Source: JAMXLG01 sp963765935 (GTDB lineage Bacteria > Vulcanimicrobiota > Vulcanimicrobiia > Vulcanimicrobiales > Vulcanimicrobiaceae). Taken from it: a stretch of 64,000 bases of DNA. How positions within the stretch are numbered: the stretch's first letter is position 1; each line of letters begins with the position of its first letter. Where the stretch lies: the NCBI GenBank assembly GCA_963765935.1, contig CAVXXX010000001.1:1054001-1118000 (forward strand). The letters run 5' to 3'. Positions 42,723 to 51,913 of the stretch are shown piece after piece. The notes under the pieces are model-generated. The model did not search any database, had not been told where the DNA came from, and saw only the letters and a list, made by a program, of their open reading frames with translations. A program made the translations under genes and the position numbers.

Positions 42723-45700
42723 CTAATGGATTTGATTAACCGTGATGGCTTTGAGCTTCATCGTTTGCAGCGTCGCATTGAGTTGCGGCACTTGTTGGGT
42801 GACGAATGCGTTGTATCGAGCCGTTAATTCCGAAAGCTCGCGCGAAACGCGATTCGTGTATTCGGTAATCGCGGGCGTCACGACCGTTCCGCCCGTGAAC
42901 TGGAATATCTGCAGATCCTCACGCAGTTTGCCTGGCATTTGGATCGAGTCTTCATCGTTGTGATAATCAGCCGTAAGCATCGAGAACAGATCTTCACGCG
43001 CTTGCGCGATCGCTTTTAATTTGTCGCCCGCGGCGGTATTGCTCGCTTTCGTCGCGGCGGCCGTCGCTTCGTCGATGCTCTTCTTTACCGTGTCGAGATT
43101 ATTGAGCATCGAATCGACTTGCGAAAACATCGCTTCACCCCGCTTGGCGAGCTGATACGACTGCACGATCTGCGCTTGGCTGTAGATCGTCTTCGGGTCG
43201 GCCTTCACAACGAAACGTTGCAAGAACGTTTGATTGCCGAGCGTCAGACGCGCGGAATACTGTCCCGGCGGGACGTTCGGGCCGCCGTCGGGACCTTGAT
43301 AGCGTTCCCGTGCCGCGCCGAACCATTTCACCGGACCTTGCGAGGACCAGTCCCACACGAAGCGATTGAGTCCAACTTTATTGGAAACCCACGGTTCGTC
43401 CTTGCCTTCGACCTTGTGCGTTCCTTGATACGTGCGCACGACGTGGCCGTACGAGTCGAGGATCTCCATCTTTGGGGGCGTCTTCTGCTCCGCGCGCTGA
43501 TAGAACGTGATGGCCGTTCCGTTCGGCGGATTTGCTCCCGTGTAGTTCGTTAACGTCCCTTCGTCGTCTTCACGCTGATTGTACTGATACGACGTGCGAA
43601 CGGGGAACAGGTAGTTGCCGCGTGCGAGTGCCGTCTGCAATTGCTGCACCGGCGTCATGTCATCCATCACGTAGATCGAACGGCCATGCGTCGCAATGAC
43701 GAGATCGTTGAACTGCGGCTGCATCCGGATGTCATGCACCGAGACGGTCGGCAGATTGTTCTTGAACTTCTCCCACGTGTTGCCGCCATCGAAGGTGATC
43801 CAGATACCCTCTTCCGTGCCGAGATAGGCGATGTTGCGGTTGTGAATGTCCGCGGCAACGGCGCGGGCCCATTCGTTATCCGGAATGCCCTTCGTAACGG
43901 ACGTCCAGTGCTTGCCGAAGTCGTGCGTCACGAAGACATACGGCTTGTTGTCGCCGCTGTAGTGTCCATCGTTGATCGCATAGGCCGTTCCGTCCACGAG
44001 CGGCGACGGCGAAATCGACGCGAAGCGTCCGTATTGCGGAGCGCCCGGGGGCGTTACGTTTTGCCAGTGTTTTCCGCCATCGCGTGTGACTTGCACGAGA
44101 CCGTCATCGGTGCCGACCCAAATCTCGCCCTTCGCGACCTTCGATCCCTCGATGTCGAGAATCGTATCGCTCTCCTCCGCGCCGGAAACGTCATGCGTGA
44201 TCGGTCCGCCCGACGGCGCTTGATGATCCTTGACGTTGCGCGTGAGATCGGGGCTAACGATCGTCCAATGGAGTCCGCGGTCTTTCGTTTCGAAGAGACG
44301 GTTGCCGCCGACCCAGCCGATGTGTCCATCCCACGGTGCAAACGCAATCGGCGTCTCCCAGTTCCAGCGAATCTTCGCTTGACGGTTGTCGAACGATTCG
44401 ATCGACGTTTGCAGGTACGGCTGAATGAACCAGCCGTCTTTCGTCACTTTATTGGAGACGAGCACGACGCCGTTTTCCGAATCGGCCCAAATGTAATTCG
44501 GATCGATGGGATCCGGAACGGACCATTCGCCGTCGCCGCCGACGACGTTGATCCACGATTTATTTTGAATGCCGGAGGGATCTTGCGAGTTGTTCGGCGC
44601 GCACCACGCGTTGTTATCTTGCAAGCCGCCGCAAACCCAATACGGATTCTCGTTGGAAAGTCCGACGCGATAGACTTGCGCGATCGGAAGATTCGCCGAG
44701 AAGAACCAGTTGGCGCCATTGTCGACGGTCAACGCATAGCCGCCGTCTTCGCCCACGATAATGCGCGAGGGATCCGCCGGTGAAATCCAGATCGCGTGAT
44801 AGTCGACGTGGACTTGCTCGGCGATTTCCTTGAACGTCTTGCCGCCGTCGGTCGATTTCGCGAGCGCTTCGGAAACGGCGTAGACAATGTCGGGATTCCT
44901 CGAATCGACGCCGATGTGCGTGAAGTAGAACGGACGCTGATCGACGAGCGTATCCTTCGAGACCATCGTCCAGTTGTTGCCGCCGTCATCGGTGCGCCAC
45001 AAAATACCTTGCTTCGATTCGATCAATGCATAGACACGGTTGCCGTTGCTCGGAGCAATAGCAAGGCCGATGCGTCCCAGCGTGTCGGTCGGCAATCCGT
45101 GGCCCGTGAGTTTTGTCCACGTTTTTCCGCCGTCGGTTGATTTGAAGAGACCATCGTCGGGACCGCCGCTGGTGAAGGTCCACGGCTTGCGTTGGAACGT
45201 CCACATGCCCGCGTACACGACGTTGGGATTCTGCGGATCGAGCGCCATGTCGGAGACGCCGGTTTGCGGACCGGTGTAGAGCGTCTTCGTCCACGTCTTG
45301 CCGCCGTCATCGGTGACGTACACGCCGCGATCCGGACTGTCGTTGAAGAGATCGCCGAGTGCCCCGACGATCACGTGATTGTGATTGCGGGGATCGACGA
45401 GAATGCGCGAGATCTGCTTCGTCGCGGCAAGGCCCATATTCGTCCACTTGTCGCCGGCGTCGGTCGTCTTATAAACGCCGTCGCCGTAACTTACATCGTT
45501 ACGCGGATTCTCTTCGCCGCTACCCGCCCAGACGGTGTTGTTGTCGGTCGGATCGATCGTAACGGCGCCGATCGCCGCCACGCTTTCTTTTTCGAACACC
45601 GGATCCCACGTCTGTCCACCGTTGCTGCTCTTCCAGACGCCGCCGCCGGCCGAGCCGATGTAGTACAGCTTCGGATCGGTTGCGGAACCGGCCACGGCAG

Positions 45701-45938
45701 CGATGCGACCGCCGGCCGTCGCCGGTCCGATCTCGCGCCAATTCATATTGCCGTACGGCGGTCCGGGCGTGGGCGACGCAGACGGGGTAGGGGTCGGCTT
45801 CACCGGTTTCGGGGGCGTTTCGGGTCGCGCGGTCGGCGATGCCGCAGGCGTCGGCGTCGCCTGAGCGTGCGCCGGAGCTCCCGTAAGCATCCCTGCCGCA
45901 GCACAGCACAAGAGCCCGACCAACAGACGTGACTTCAC
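42723..45938 (-). CDS. Large exported sortilin/VPS10-like BNR-repeat protein, copy B
   Basis: A 1071-residue protein from GTG 45938 (ribosome site GAGGAGG). It has a signal peptide (LLVGLLCCAAAGMLTGAPAH), then a 45-residue Pro/Thr/Ser linker absent from copy A. The same propeller follows, with Asp boxes (KSSNGGQTWDP, KTTDAGDKWTN, VTDDGGKTWTK, KSTDGGKTWTK), and the same C-terminal region. The order of repeats matches copy A, so the two arose by tandem duplication. A surface or periplasmic location is expected; role unknown. Confidence 0.85.
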   Translation of the reverse strand: MKSRLLVGLLCCAAAGMLTGAPAHAQATPTPAASPTARPETPPKPVKPTPTPSASPTPGPPYGNMNWREIGPATAGGRIAAVAGSATDPKLYYIGSAGGGVWKSSNGGQTWDPVFEKESVAAIGAVTIDPTDNNTVWAGSGEENPRNDVSYGDGVYKTTDAGDKWTNMGLAATKQISRILVDPRNHNHVIVGALGDLFNDSPDRGVYVTDDGGKTWTKTLYTGPQTGVSDMALDPQNPNVVYAGMWTFQRKPWTFTSGGPDDGLFKSTDGGKTWTKLTGHGLPTDTLGRIGLAIAPSNGNRVYALIESKQGILWRTDDGGNNWTMVSKDTLVDQRPFYFTHIGVDSRNPDIVYAVSEALAKSTDGGKTFKEIAEQVHVDYHAIWISPADPSRIIVGEDGGYALTVDNGANWFFSANLPIAQVYRVGLSNENPYWVCGGLQDNNAWCAPNNSQDPSGIQNKSWINVVGGDGEWSVPDPIDPNYIWADSENGVVLVSNKVTKDGWFIQPYLQTSIESFDNRQAKIRWNWETPIAFAPWDGHIGWVGGNRLFETKDRGLHWTIVSPDLTRNVKDHQAPSGGPITHDVSGAEESDTILDIEGSKVAKGEIWVGTDDGLVQVTRDGGKHWQNVTPPGAPQYGRFASISPSPLVDGTAYAINDGHYSGDNKPYVFVTHDFGKHWTSVTKGIPDNEWARAVAADIHNRNIAYLGTEEGIWITFDGGNTWEKFKNNLPTVSVHDIRMQPQFNDLVIATHGRSIYVMDDMTPVQQLQTALARGNYLFPVRTSYQYNQREDDEGTLTNYTGANPPNGTAITFYQRAEQKTPPKMEILDSYGHVVRTYQGTHKVEGKDEPWVSNKVGLNRFVWDWSSQGPVKWFGAARERYQGPDGGPNVPPGQYSARLTLGNQTFLQRFVVKADPKTIYSQAQIVQSYQLAKRGEAMFSQVDSMLNNLDTVKKSIDEATAAATKASNTAAGDKLKAIAQAREDLFSMLTADYHNDEDSIQMPGKLREDLQIFQFTGGTVVTPAITEYTNRVSRELSELTARYNAFVTQQVPQLNATLQTMKLKAITVNQIH

Positions 45939-46026
45939 TCTTCCTCCTCGTTTGGAACCGGATTCCGGTCCGTTCACGCAGCGCCAATCTCCTGCGCTTG
46001 TTGCATCAAAGAAGAATCAGAAGCGC

Positions 46027-46428
46027 TTACGTATGGAGCGCGCGGACTGCAACGATACCGGCAAAGGCCGCGATAAAGCCGCAAATTACGCTGCCGGCGC
46101 CATAGAGAAGCGCGAGCATCGTAGCACGTTCACCGGCGAGCGTTACCATGTCGAGCGAGAATGTCGAGAACGTCGTAAAGCCGCCGAGTACTCCGGTCAT
46201 CAAGAAGATGCGAACGAGCGGAGTGACACCGAGCGCGCGCGTCTGCGACAATTCAAAAACGACGCCGATGATCAAACTGCCGGCAATATTGATCGCAAAC
46301 GTTGCCCACGGAAAGCCGGGCCCGAAGCGTTGCGTAACGCCGAGCGTCACCGCATAGCGCAAAACCGAACCGATGCCGCCGCCGATAAAGATCGCACCAA
46401 GCGCGGACCAATTGAGCAGCGCACTCAC
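46027..46428 (-). CDS. crcB: Fluoride channel
   Basis: A 133-residue Fluc/CrcB protein with four membrane segments. It has FIGGGIGSVLRYAVTLGV at the N-terminus, the central FAINIAGSLIIGVVFEL and the fluoride-pore signature TGVLGGFTTFSTFSLDM. It exports fluoride as a dual-topology dimer. It overlaps the DUF190 gene by four bases. Confidence 0.93.
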   Translation of the reverse strand: MSALLNWSALGAIFIGGGIGSVLRYAVTLGVTQRFGPGFPWATFAINIAGSLIIGVVFELSQTRALGVTPLVRIFLMTGVLGGFTTFSTFSLDMVTLAGERATMLALLYGAGSVICGFIAAFAGIVAVRALHT

Positions 46429-46769
46429 CGTTTCGGCTCGCCGCTCTTATAGCGAATCACCTCGACGGTCTCGAGCGTGATCAGTCCTTCGTGCACCATC
46501 TCGTCCAGCACCGGAATGAAGGCGCGAATCTTCTCCTCGCTATCGACGATCTCGATGAGCACCGGCAGATCGGTAGAGAGATCGAAGACGCGCGCCGCGT
46601 GAACGACCGAATGTCCGCCGAACCCTTCAATCCCTTTGAAGACGGTTGCGCCTCCGAGACCGGCCTTGCGCGCGCGTTCGACGATTGCGGTATATAGCGG
46701 TTGACTGCCGTGGCGATCGCTCTCGCCGACGAAGACGCGCAGAAGCTTCCCGGTCGTCTCCGACTTCAT
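46425..46769 (-). CDS. DUF190 family protein
   Basis: A 114-residue cytoplasmic protein, a PII-like ferredoxin fold: GKLLRVFVGESDRHG, ARKAGLGGATVFKGIEGFGG, LPVLIEIVDSEEKIRAFIPV. DUF190 genes are very often beside crcB and are thought to help in the fluoride response, by an unknown mechanism. The start ATG 46769 overlaps the stop of a 46-residue membrane protein gene, and its own stop overlaps crcB, making a tightly coupled three-gene unit. Confidence 0.88.
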   Translation of the reverse strand: MKSETTGKLLRVFVGESDRHGSQPLYTAIVERARKAGLGGATVFKGIEGFGGHSVVHAARVFDLSTDLPVLIEIVDSEEKIRAFIPVLDEMVHEGLITLETVEVIRYKSGEPKR

Positions 46770-46906
46770 CGCTCGTGGTGCCCGGCTTGATAGCGCGGGA
46801 CGTTCACGTGCACCGCATACCATTGCGAGTAGGCGATCGCCGCGCACATCACGACAAAGAAAATCACTATCCCGATGCCCCAAGCACGGCGGGCTCGAGG
46901 CGACAT
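46766..46906 (-). CDS. 46-residue single-span membrane protein in the fluoride operon
   Basis: From ATG 46906 a short frame reads a basic N-terminus (MSPRARRAWG), one membrane span (IGIVIFFVVMCAAIAYSQWY) and a polar end (HVNVPRYQAGHHER). Its TGA overlaps the DUF190 ATG (ATGA), which argues that it is translated. There is no recognised family. It may be a partner of CrcB or unrelated. The only doubt is its small size. Confidence 0.6.
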   Translation of the reverse strand: MSPRARRAWGIGIVIFFVVMCAAIAYSQWYAVHVNVPRYQAGHHER

Positions 46907-46997
46907 ATTTCTTGACACAACCTTCGCCGTTCGTCAGGGGAAATGAGAGGACCGTCCTGCATGGAATCGGGTTATCCCGATTGAAAGCCCGCGACCC

Positions 46998-47666
46998 ATG
47001 AGCCGATGCCGTGCCCCGCTCGTTGCGGGACTTTGCTTCGCCCTTGGGCTTGTTTTTGTTCCCGTTGCTGCGCCGGCCGCGACCCACTCGGTCCCGGCAA
47101 ACTCGACGACCATTGCCGCTTATGCATCCGTGCTGCGTGAATACAATCCGCAGCTTCCGGACTGGCAGAGCAAGGATCTCGCGCGTCACCTCCTGGTGAG
47201 CGCACAGCGATGGAAAATCGATACCAATATGCTCGCCGCGATCGTTAGCGTCGAGTCGAGCTGGCATACCCACGCGCTGTCCTACGCCGGCGCGATCGGT
47301 CTCGGCCAGCTCATGCCCGGCACCGCCGCGACCCTCGGCGTGAACCCCCGCGACCCGGTTCAGAATCTCTCGGGCGCCGCCCGCTACCTGCGCGGCCTAC
47401 TCGAACGTTTCGGCGCGAACCCGCACCGCTACGAGTTGACCTTCGCCGCCTATAACGCCGGTCCGAAAGCCGTTGAAGAATTCGGCGGCGTTCCGCCCTA
47501 CGGCGAAACGCAGAACTACGTCGTGAAAGTCTTGCGCGCGTGGCATTACTTGCAGCACACCGTGCGCATTCCATCGGGCGCATTCGCACTCGCGAAAGCA
47601 AAGGAAAACGGCATCGGCGCAACAGGCGCAGACGTCGACTACTGGCTCGGCAGCAACGGCCGTTAG
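46998..47666 (+). CDS. Lytic transglycosylase, SLT domain
   Basis: A 222-residue protein with a signal peptide (LVAGLCFALGLVFVPVAAPA). The SLT domain at about residues 70-190 has the catalytic glutamate in IVSVESSWHTHAL, AIGLGQLMPGTAATLGV and ELTFAAYNAGPKAVEEFGGV. It cleaves peptidoglycan glycan strands with anhydro ends in the periplasm. It is divergent from the fluoride operon. Confidence 0.9.
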   Translation: MSRCRAPLVAGLCFALGLVFVPVAAPAATHSVPANSTTIAAYASVLREYNPQLPDWQSKDLARHLLVSAQRWKIDTNMLAAIVSVESSWHTHALSYAGAIGLGQLMPGTAATLGVNPRDPVQNLSGAARYLRGLLERFGANPHRYELTFAAYNAGPKAVEEFGGVPPYGETQNYVVKVLRAWHYLQHTVRIPSGAFALAKAKENGIGATGADVDYWLGSNGR

Positions 47667-47671
47667 CCTTC

Positions 47672-47772
47672 TGTCATCCTGAGCTTGTCGAAGGATCGAA
47701 TCGATTGAAAAGCTCGACGAAAATCCGTCGGGCTTTCGTTTTGGGCGATCCTTCGACAGGCTCAGGATGACA
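47672..47772. repeat. REP-like inverted repeat between convergent genes
   Basis: Arms of 27 bases (47672-47698 and 47746-47772) form a near-perfect inverted repeat with one G-T pair. The arm core TGAGCTTGTCGAAGGATCG is a palindromic element widespread in intergenic DNA of many bacterial phyla. It may act as a terminator here. A similar arm fragment lies inside aceF at 55651. Confidence 0.75.
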
Positions 47773-47778
47773 CGGGGC

Positions 47779-48237
47779 TCAAGATGACAGGATGAGGGTG
47801 ACGGCGTCGGCGAGCGAGTGACTCGTGTCGATCAAAATCCCGCGCGCGTTTGCGTTTCTCGCGACGTCGATATCGCTTGTTTTATCTCCGACGACGACGA
47901 TCTCCGAAGGATCCATTCGCCATGCATGCGCCGCATCGAGCACGAGTTTCGGCTTGGGTTTGCGACATTCGCAGTCGTCATCCGGTGCATGCGGGCAGAT
48001 ATACCAGCCGTCGAACGGGCCGAGTAATTCGTCGACGCGCGCGTTTACCGCGCGCATTTCTTCTTCGGTAATCATTCCGCGTCCAATGCCGCTTTGATTG
48101 GTGAGCACGCCGACTTTCAGTCCGGCAGCACGCAACTCGTCGAGCAGTTCCTTCGCGCGCGGAACGGGCGCAACGAGTTGCGGATCTCCGTTGTACGGGA
48201 CGTCGACGACGATCGTCCCGTCGCGATCGAAGAGCAC
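47779..48237 (-). CDS. HAD-IIIA phosphatase, GmhB/HisB-N-like
   Basis: A 152-residue protein from GTG 48237. HAD motifs: LFDRDGTIVV, VGVLTNQSGIGRG, RKPKPKLVLDAA and VVGDKTSDIDVA. The zinc loop typical of heptose and histidinol phosphatases is present (CPHAPDDDCECRKP). It would normally act on heptose-1,7-bisphosphate. Its position 10 bases behind thiC, under a TPP riboswitch, leaves open a thiamine-path phosphate substrate (inference). No other heptose gene is nearby. Confidence 0.8.
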   Translation of the reverse strand: MLFDRDGTIVVDVPYNGDPQLVAPVPRAKELLDELRAAGLKVGVLTNQSGIGRGMITEEEMRAVNARVDELLGPFDGWYICPHAPDDDCECRKPKPKLVLDAAHAWRMDPSEIVVVGDKTSDIDVARNANARGILIDTSHSLADAVTLILSS

Positions 48238-48247
48238 ACCGCGTATG

Positions 48248-49801
<1,554 letters not shown>

Positions 49802-49814
49802 TGAAATCTCCCTT

Positions 49815-49893
49815 CCTGCGCCGGCATTACCCGGCGCGTCCAGCGGTCGACGCAACTCGCGCCCTCTCAGCCTGCTCCTGCAAGCTCCCGCAG
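49815..49893 (-). promoter_or_regulatory. TPP riboswitch before thiC
   Basis: On the minus strand the thi-box pattern is present. P1 is closed by CTGCG (49893-49889) and CGCAG. The conserved GCTGAGAG lies at about 49871-49864, and GGGTAATGCC on the 3' side. It ends about 14 bases before the thiC GTG and includes the approach to the ribosome site, so control of translation is likely. Confidence 0.85.
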
Positions 49894-49999
49894 CGGTTCA
49901 GGCCTACGACGCAATAGGCCGATAGTCATTTGGGGCAGGGGCCGGTACCAAGCGGCCGAACGGTCCATCACCGATTTCAACCTCGAGGAGCGCACGCGT

Positions 50000-50929
50000 A
50001 TGAAGGCCCTCTCATCTGCCATGTTTGCACTCACGATCGCGGCGCTGCCCATCGTGTGTTCGCCGGCAAACGGCGACAAGACACTCAAGACGGTTGACGG
50101 TACGGTGACGTACGGTTCGGTGCAAAATCCGACGACGAAACTCGCCAAGAACGCACAGACGTCGTTGAGCGACAATGACTGGACGAAGACGCTCGGAAAT
50201 TCGAAGGCGGCGTTGACGTTGCCGGACAGCTCCATCGTTCTCATCGGTGAGAACAGCGACGTTCAAATGCGAACCTTCGATGGCGCGGGCGGCACCAATA
50301 CCGCGAACTTCTACGTCGTCGGCAAAGCGCGTTTCCAAGTCGAACACCCCGCGGGCGCGAAGGCGAATTATACATTCCAAACGCCGACGGGACAGATCGC
50401 CGTGCGCGGAACGATCGGTGATATTTTCTCGACACTCGGCCAGGGCGGTGGGCCGGGCGGACTGCAAGTCAATGTGTACGCGCTCACGGATCCGGCGCTT
50501 CCGGTTCAGGTAACGCTTGTGAACGGACAAGTATTCACGCTTGCTGCAGGTCAGTCGCTCGTCGTATCGTCTGCCGCAGGCGCGCTCGTCGGCAGCGTTG
50601 GTGCAGTCAGCAATTCGACGTTCGCACCGTTTGCGCAGCTCGGTGCGCCGGTTAATGCGAGCTCGCTCGGAATCACGAGCGTTACAACCACGGCAGCCGC
50701 GGGAACGGCCGCAGCAGGCACCGCCGCAGCGGCGGCAGCGGTCGGCGCCGCAGCCGTTGTGACGACGGTTTCAAACCAGAAGCCGAACAACGCACCGCCG
50801 CCAACCCCCACGCCGACGGGAACGTCCGTGCCGATTACTATCAGCGGTCACCCCGCTGGTCCCAGTACGGCGCCGCAAATTCTCCGCATTCCACATCCGA
50901 TGACGAGGCCAACACCTCCGGTGAACTAA
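50000..50929 (+). CDS. Exported FecR-domain protein with Ala-rich segment
   Basis: A 309-residue protein with a signal peptide (SSAMFALTIAALPIVCSPA) and a GAGGAG ribosome site. A FecR-like beta domain spans residues about 30-190 (LGNSKAALTLPDSSIVLIGE, FQTPTGQIAVRGTIGDIFST). After it comes an Ala/Thr-rich helix (about 225-260) that could insert in a membrane, then a Pro/Thr tail. FecR domains sense or bind ligands outside the cytoplasmic membrane. There is no ECF sigma factor here, so this is an unlinked member. Confidence 0.8.
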   Translation: MKALSSAMFALTIAALPIVCSPANGDKTLKTVDGTVTYGSVQNPTTKLAKNAQTSLSDNDWTKTLGNSKAALTLPDSSIVLIGENSDVQMRTFDGAGGTNTANFYVVGKARFQVEHPAGAKANYTFQTPTGQIAVRGTIGDIFSTLGQGGGPGGLQVNVYALTDPALPVQVTLVNGQVFTLAAGQSLVVSSAAGALVGSVGAVSNSTFAPFAQLGAPVNASSLGITSVTTTAAAGTAAAGTAAAAAAVGAAAVVTTVSNQKPNNAPPPTPTPTGTSVPITISGHPAGPSTAPQILRIPHPMTRPTPPVN

Positions 50930-50942
50930 ACACGGAAAGCAC

Positions 50943-51839
50943 GTGCTTCCGTATCTGACACTCGGCGGCGCACAACTCGCAGTTGGCGCCGCCGCTATTT
51001 TTGCCCGCTATGCACTCTCCGGCGCAGGTCCGCTCGCCGTTGCAGCGGGACGCCTCGTCATTGCAGCAATCGTTCTCGCGCTGCTTTCCGTTGCGCGCCG
51101 CAGCTCGCTCGGATCATCCGCGAACATTCACGAGCGCATCATCCTCGCGATCGCGGGCGTTGCGCTGGCTGCGCACTTTGCATCGTGGATTGCATCGCTC
51201 GATTACACATCGGTAGCCGTGTCGACACTGCTCGTTTCAACGACGCCGATTTGGACTGCGGCCTACGACGCAATCATCCATCGCCGCATGCTCTCGCGCG
51301 CTTCTTCCGTCGCGTTTATAGCGGGCGCCGTGGGGCTGTGGATGGTCGCCGGTTTCGACCGGACGCCCGCGCCGCATCCGGGACACGAATGGATCGGAGG
51401 CGGCCTCGCGCTCATCGGCGCGATCGCGTTTGCCGGCTATCTCACACTCGTGCGTACGGTCCGCGATAAACTCGGCACGCAACGCATCGTCACGCACACG
51501 TACGGATGGGCGGCGGGGGTCTTGATCGTGGGGGCGTTGGTTGGGCGGCAGCCGCTGCCGCCGCCTTCGGCGACCGCGTCGTGGGGCGGGATCGCGGCCA
51601 TGGCCTTAATTTCGCAGCTACTCGGTCACACGGCGATTAACGCGTCGTTACGGTGGTTCTCTCCGAGCGCGATTTCGTTTGCGAACTTGCTCGAACCCGT
51701 CTTTGCCGCCGCCCTTGCACTCGCGATCTTTGGCGAACCGGTTCCGCCGCTCGCCCTGCTCGGAGCCGTGATTCTCCTGGCGGCCGTCTTCGTCGTGCTG
51801 CGCGATGAGCGCGAAATGCTTCCCGCCGCCTCGCAATAA
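50943..51839 (+). CDS. EamA/DMT-family transporter
   Basis: A 298-residue protein from GTG 50943 with a GGAAAG ribosome site. It has ten hydrophobic segments in two EamA halves (GGAQLAVGAAAIFARYALSG, FANLLEPVFAAALALAIFGE). It differs clearly from the EamA protein at 3464. Substrate unknown. The start lies 13 bases after the FecR gene, suggesting one transcript. Confidence 0.85.
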   Translation: MLPYLTLGGAQLAVGAAAIFARYALSGAGPLAVAAGRLVIAAIVLALLSVARRSSLGSSANIHERIILAIAGVALAAHFASWIASLDYTSVAVSTLLVSTTPIWTAAYDAIIHRRMLSRASSVAFIAGAVGLWMVAGFDRTPAPHPGHEWIGGGLALIGAIAFAGYLTLVRTVRDKLGTQRIVTHTYGWAAGVLIVGALVGRQPLPPPSATASWGGIAAMALISQLLGHTAINASLRWFSPSAISFANLLEPVFAAALALAIFGEPVPPLALLGAVILLAAVFVVLRDEREMLPAASQ

Positions 51840-51913
51840 TTGGCACGCTCCGGACCGCGAATTGGAGCGGTCCATAGGCAAGGGATTCAGGGCTGGAGCG
51901 GAATGGGCACGTC

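Noticed and set aside
46907..46997. Possible fluoride riboswitch before the crcB operon
   Set aside because: I looked for the conserved crcB-motif pseudoknot sequences on the minus strand and did not see them; only a 7-base hairpin at 46965-46982 is present.
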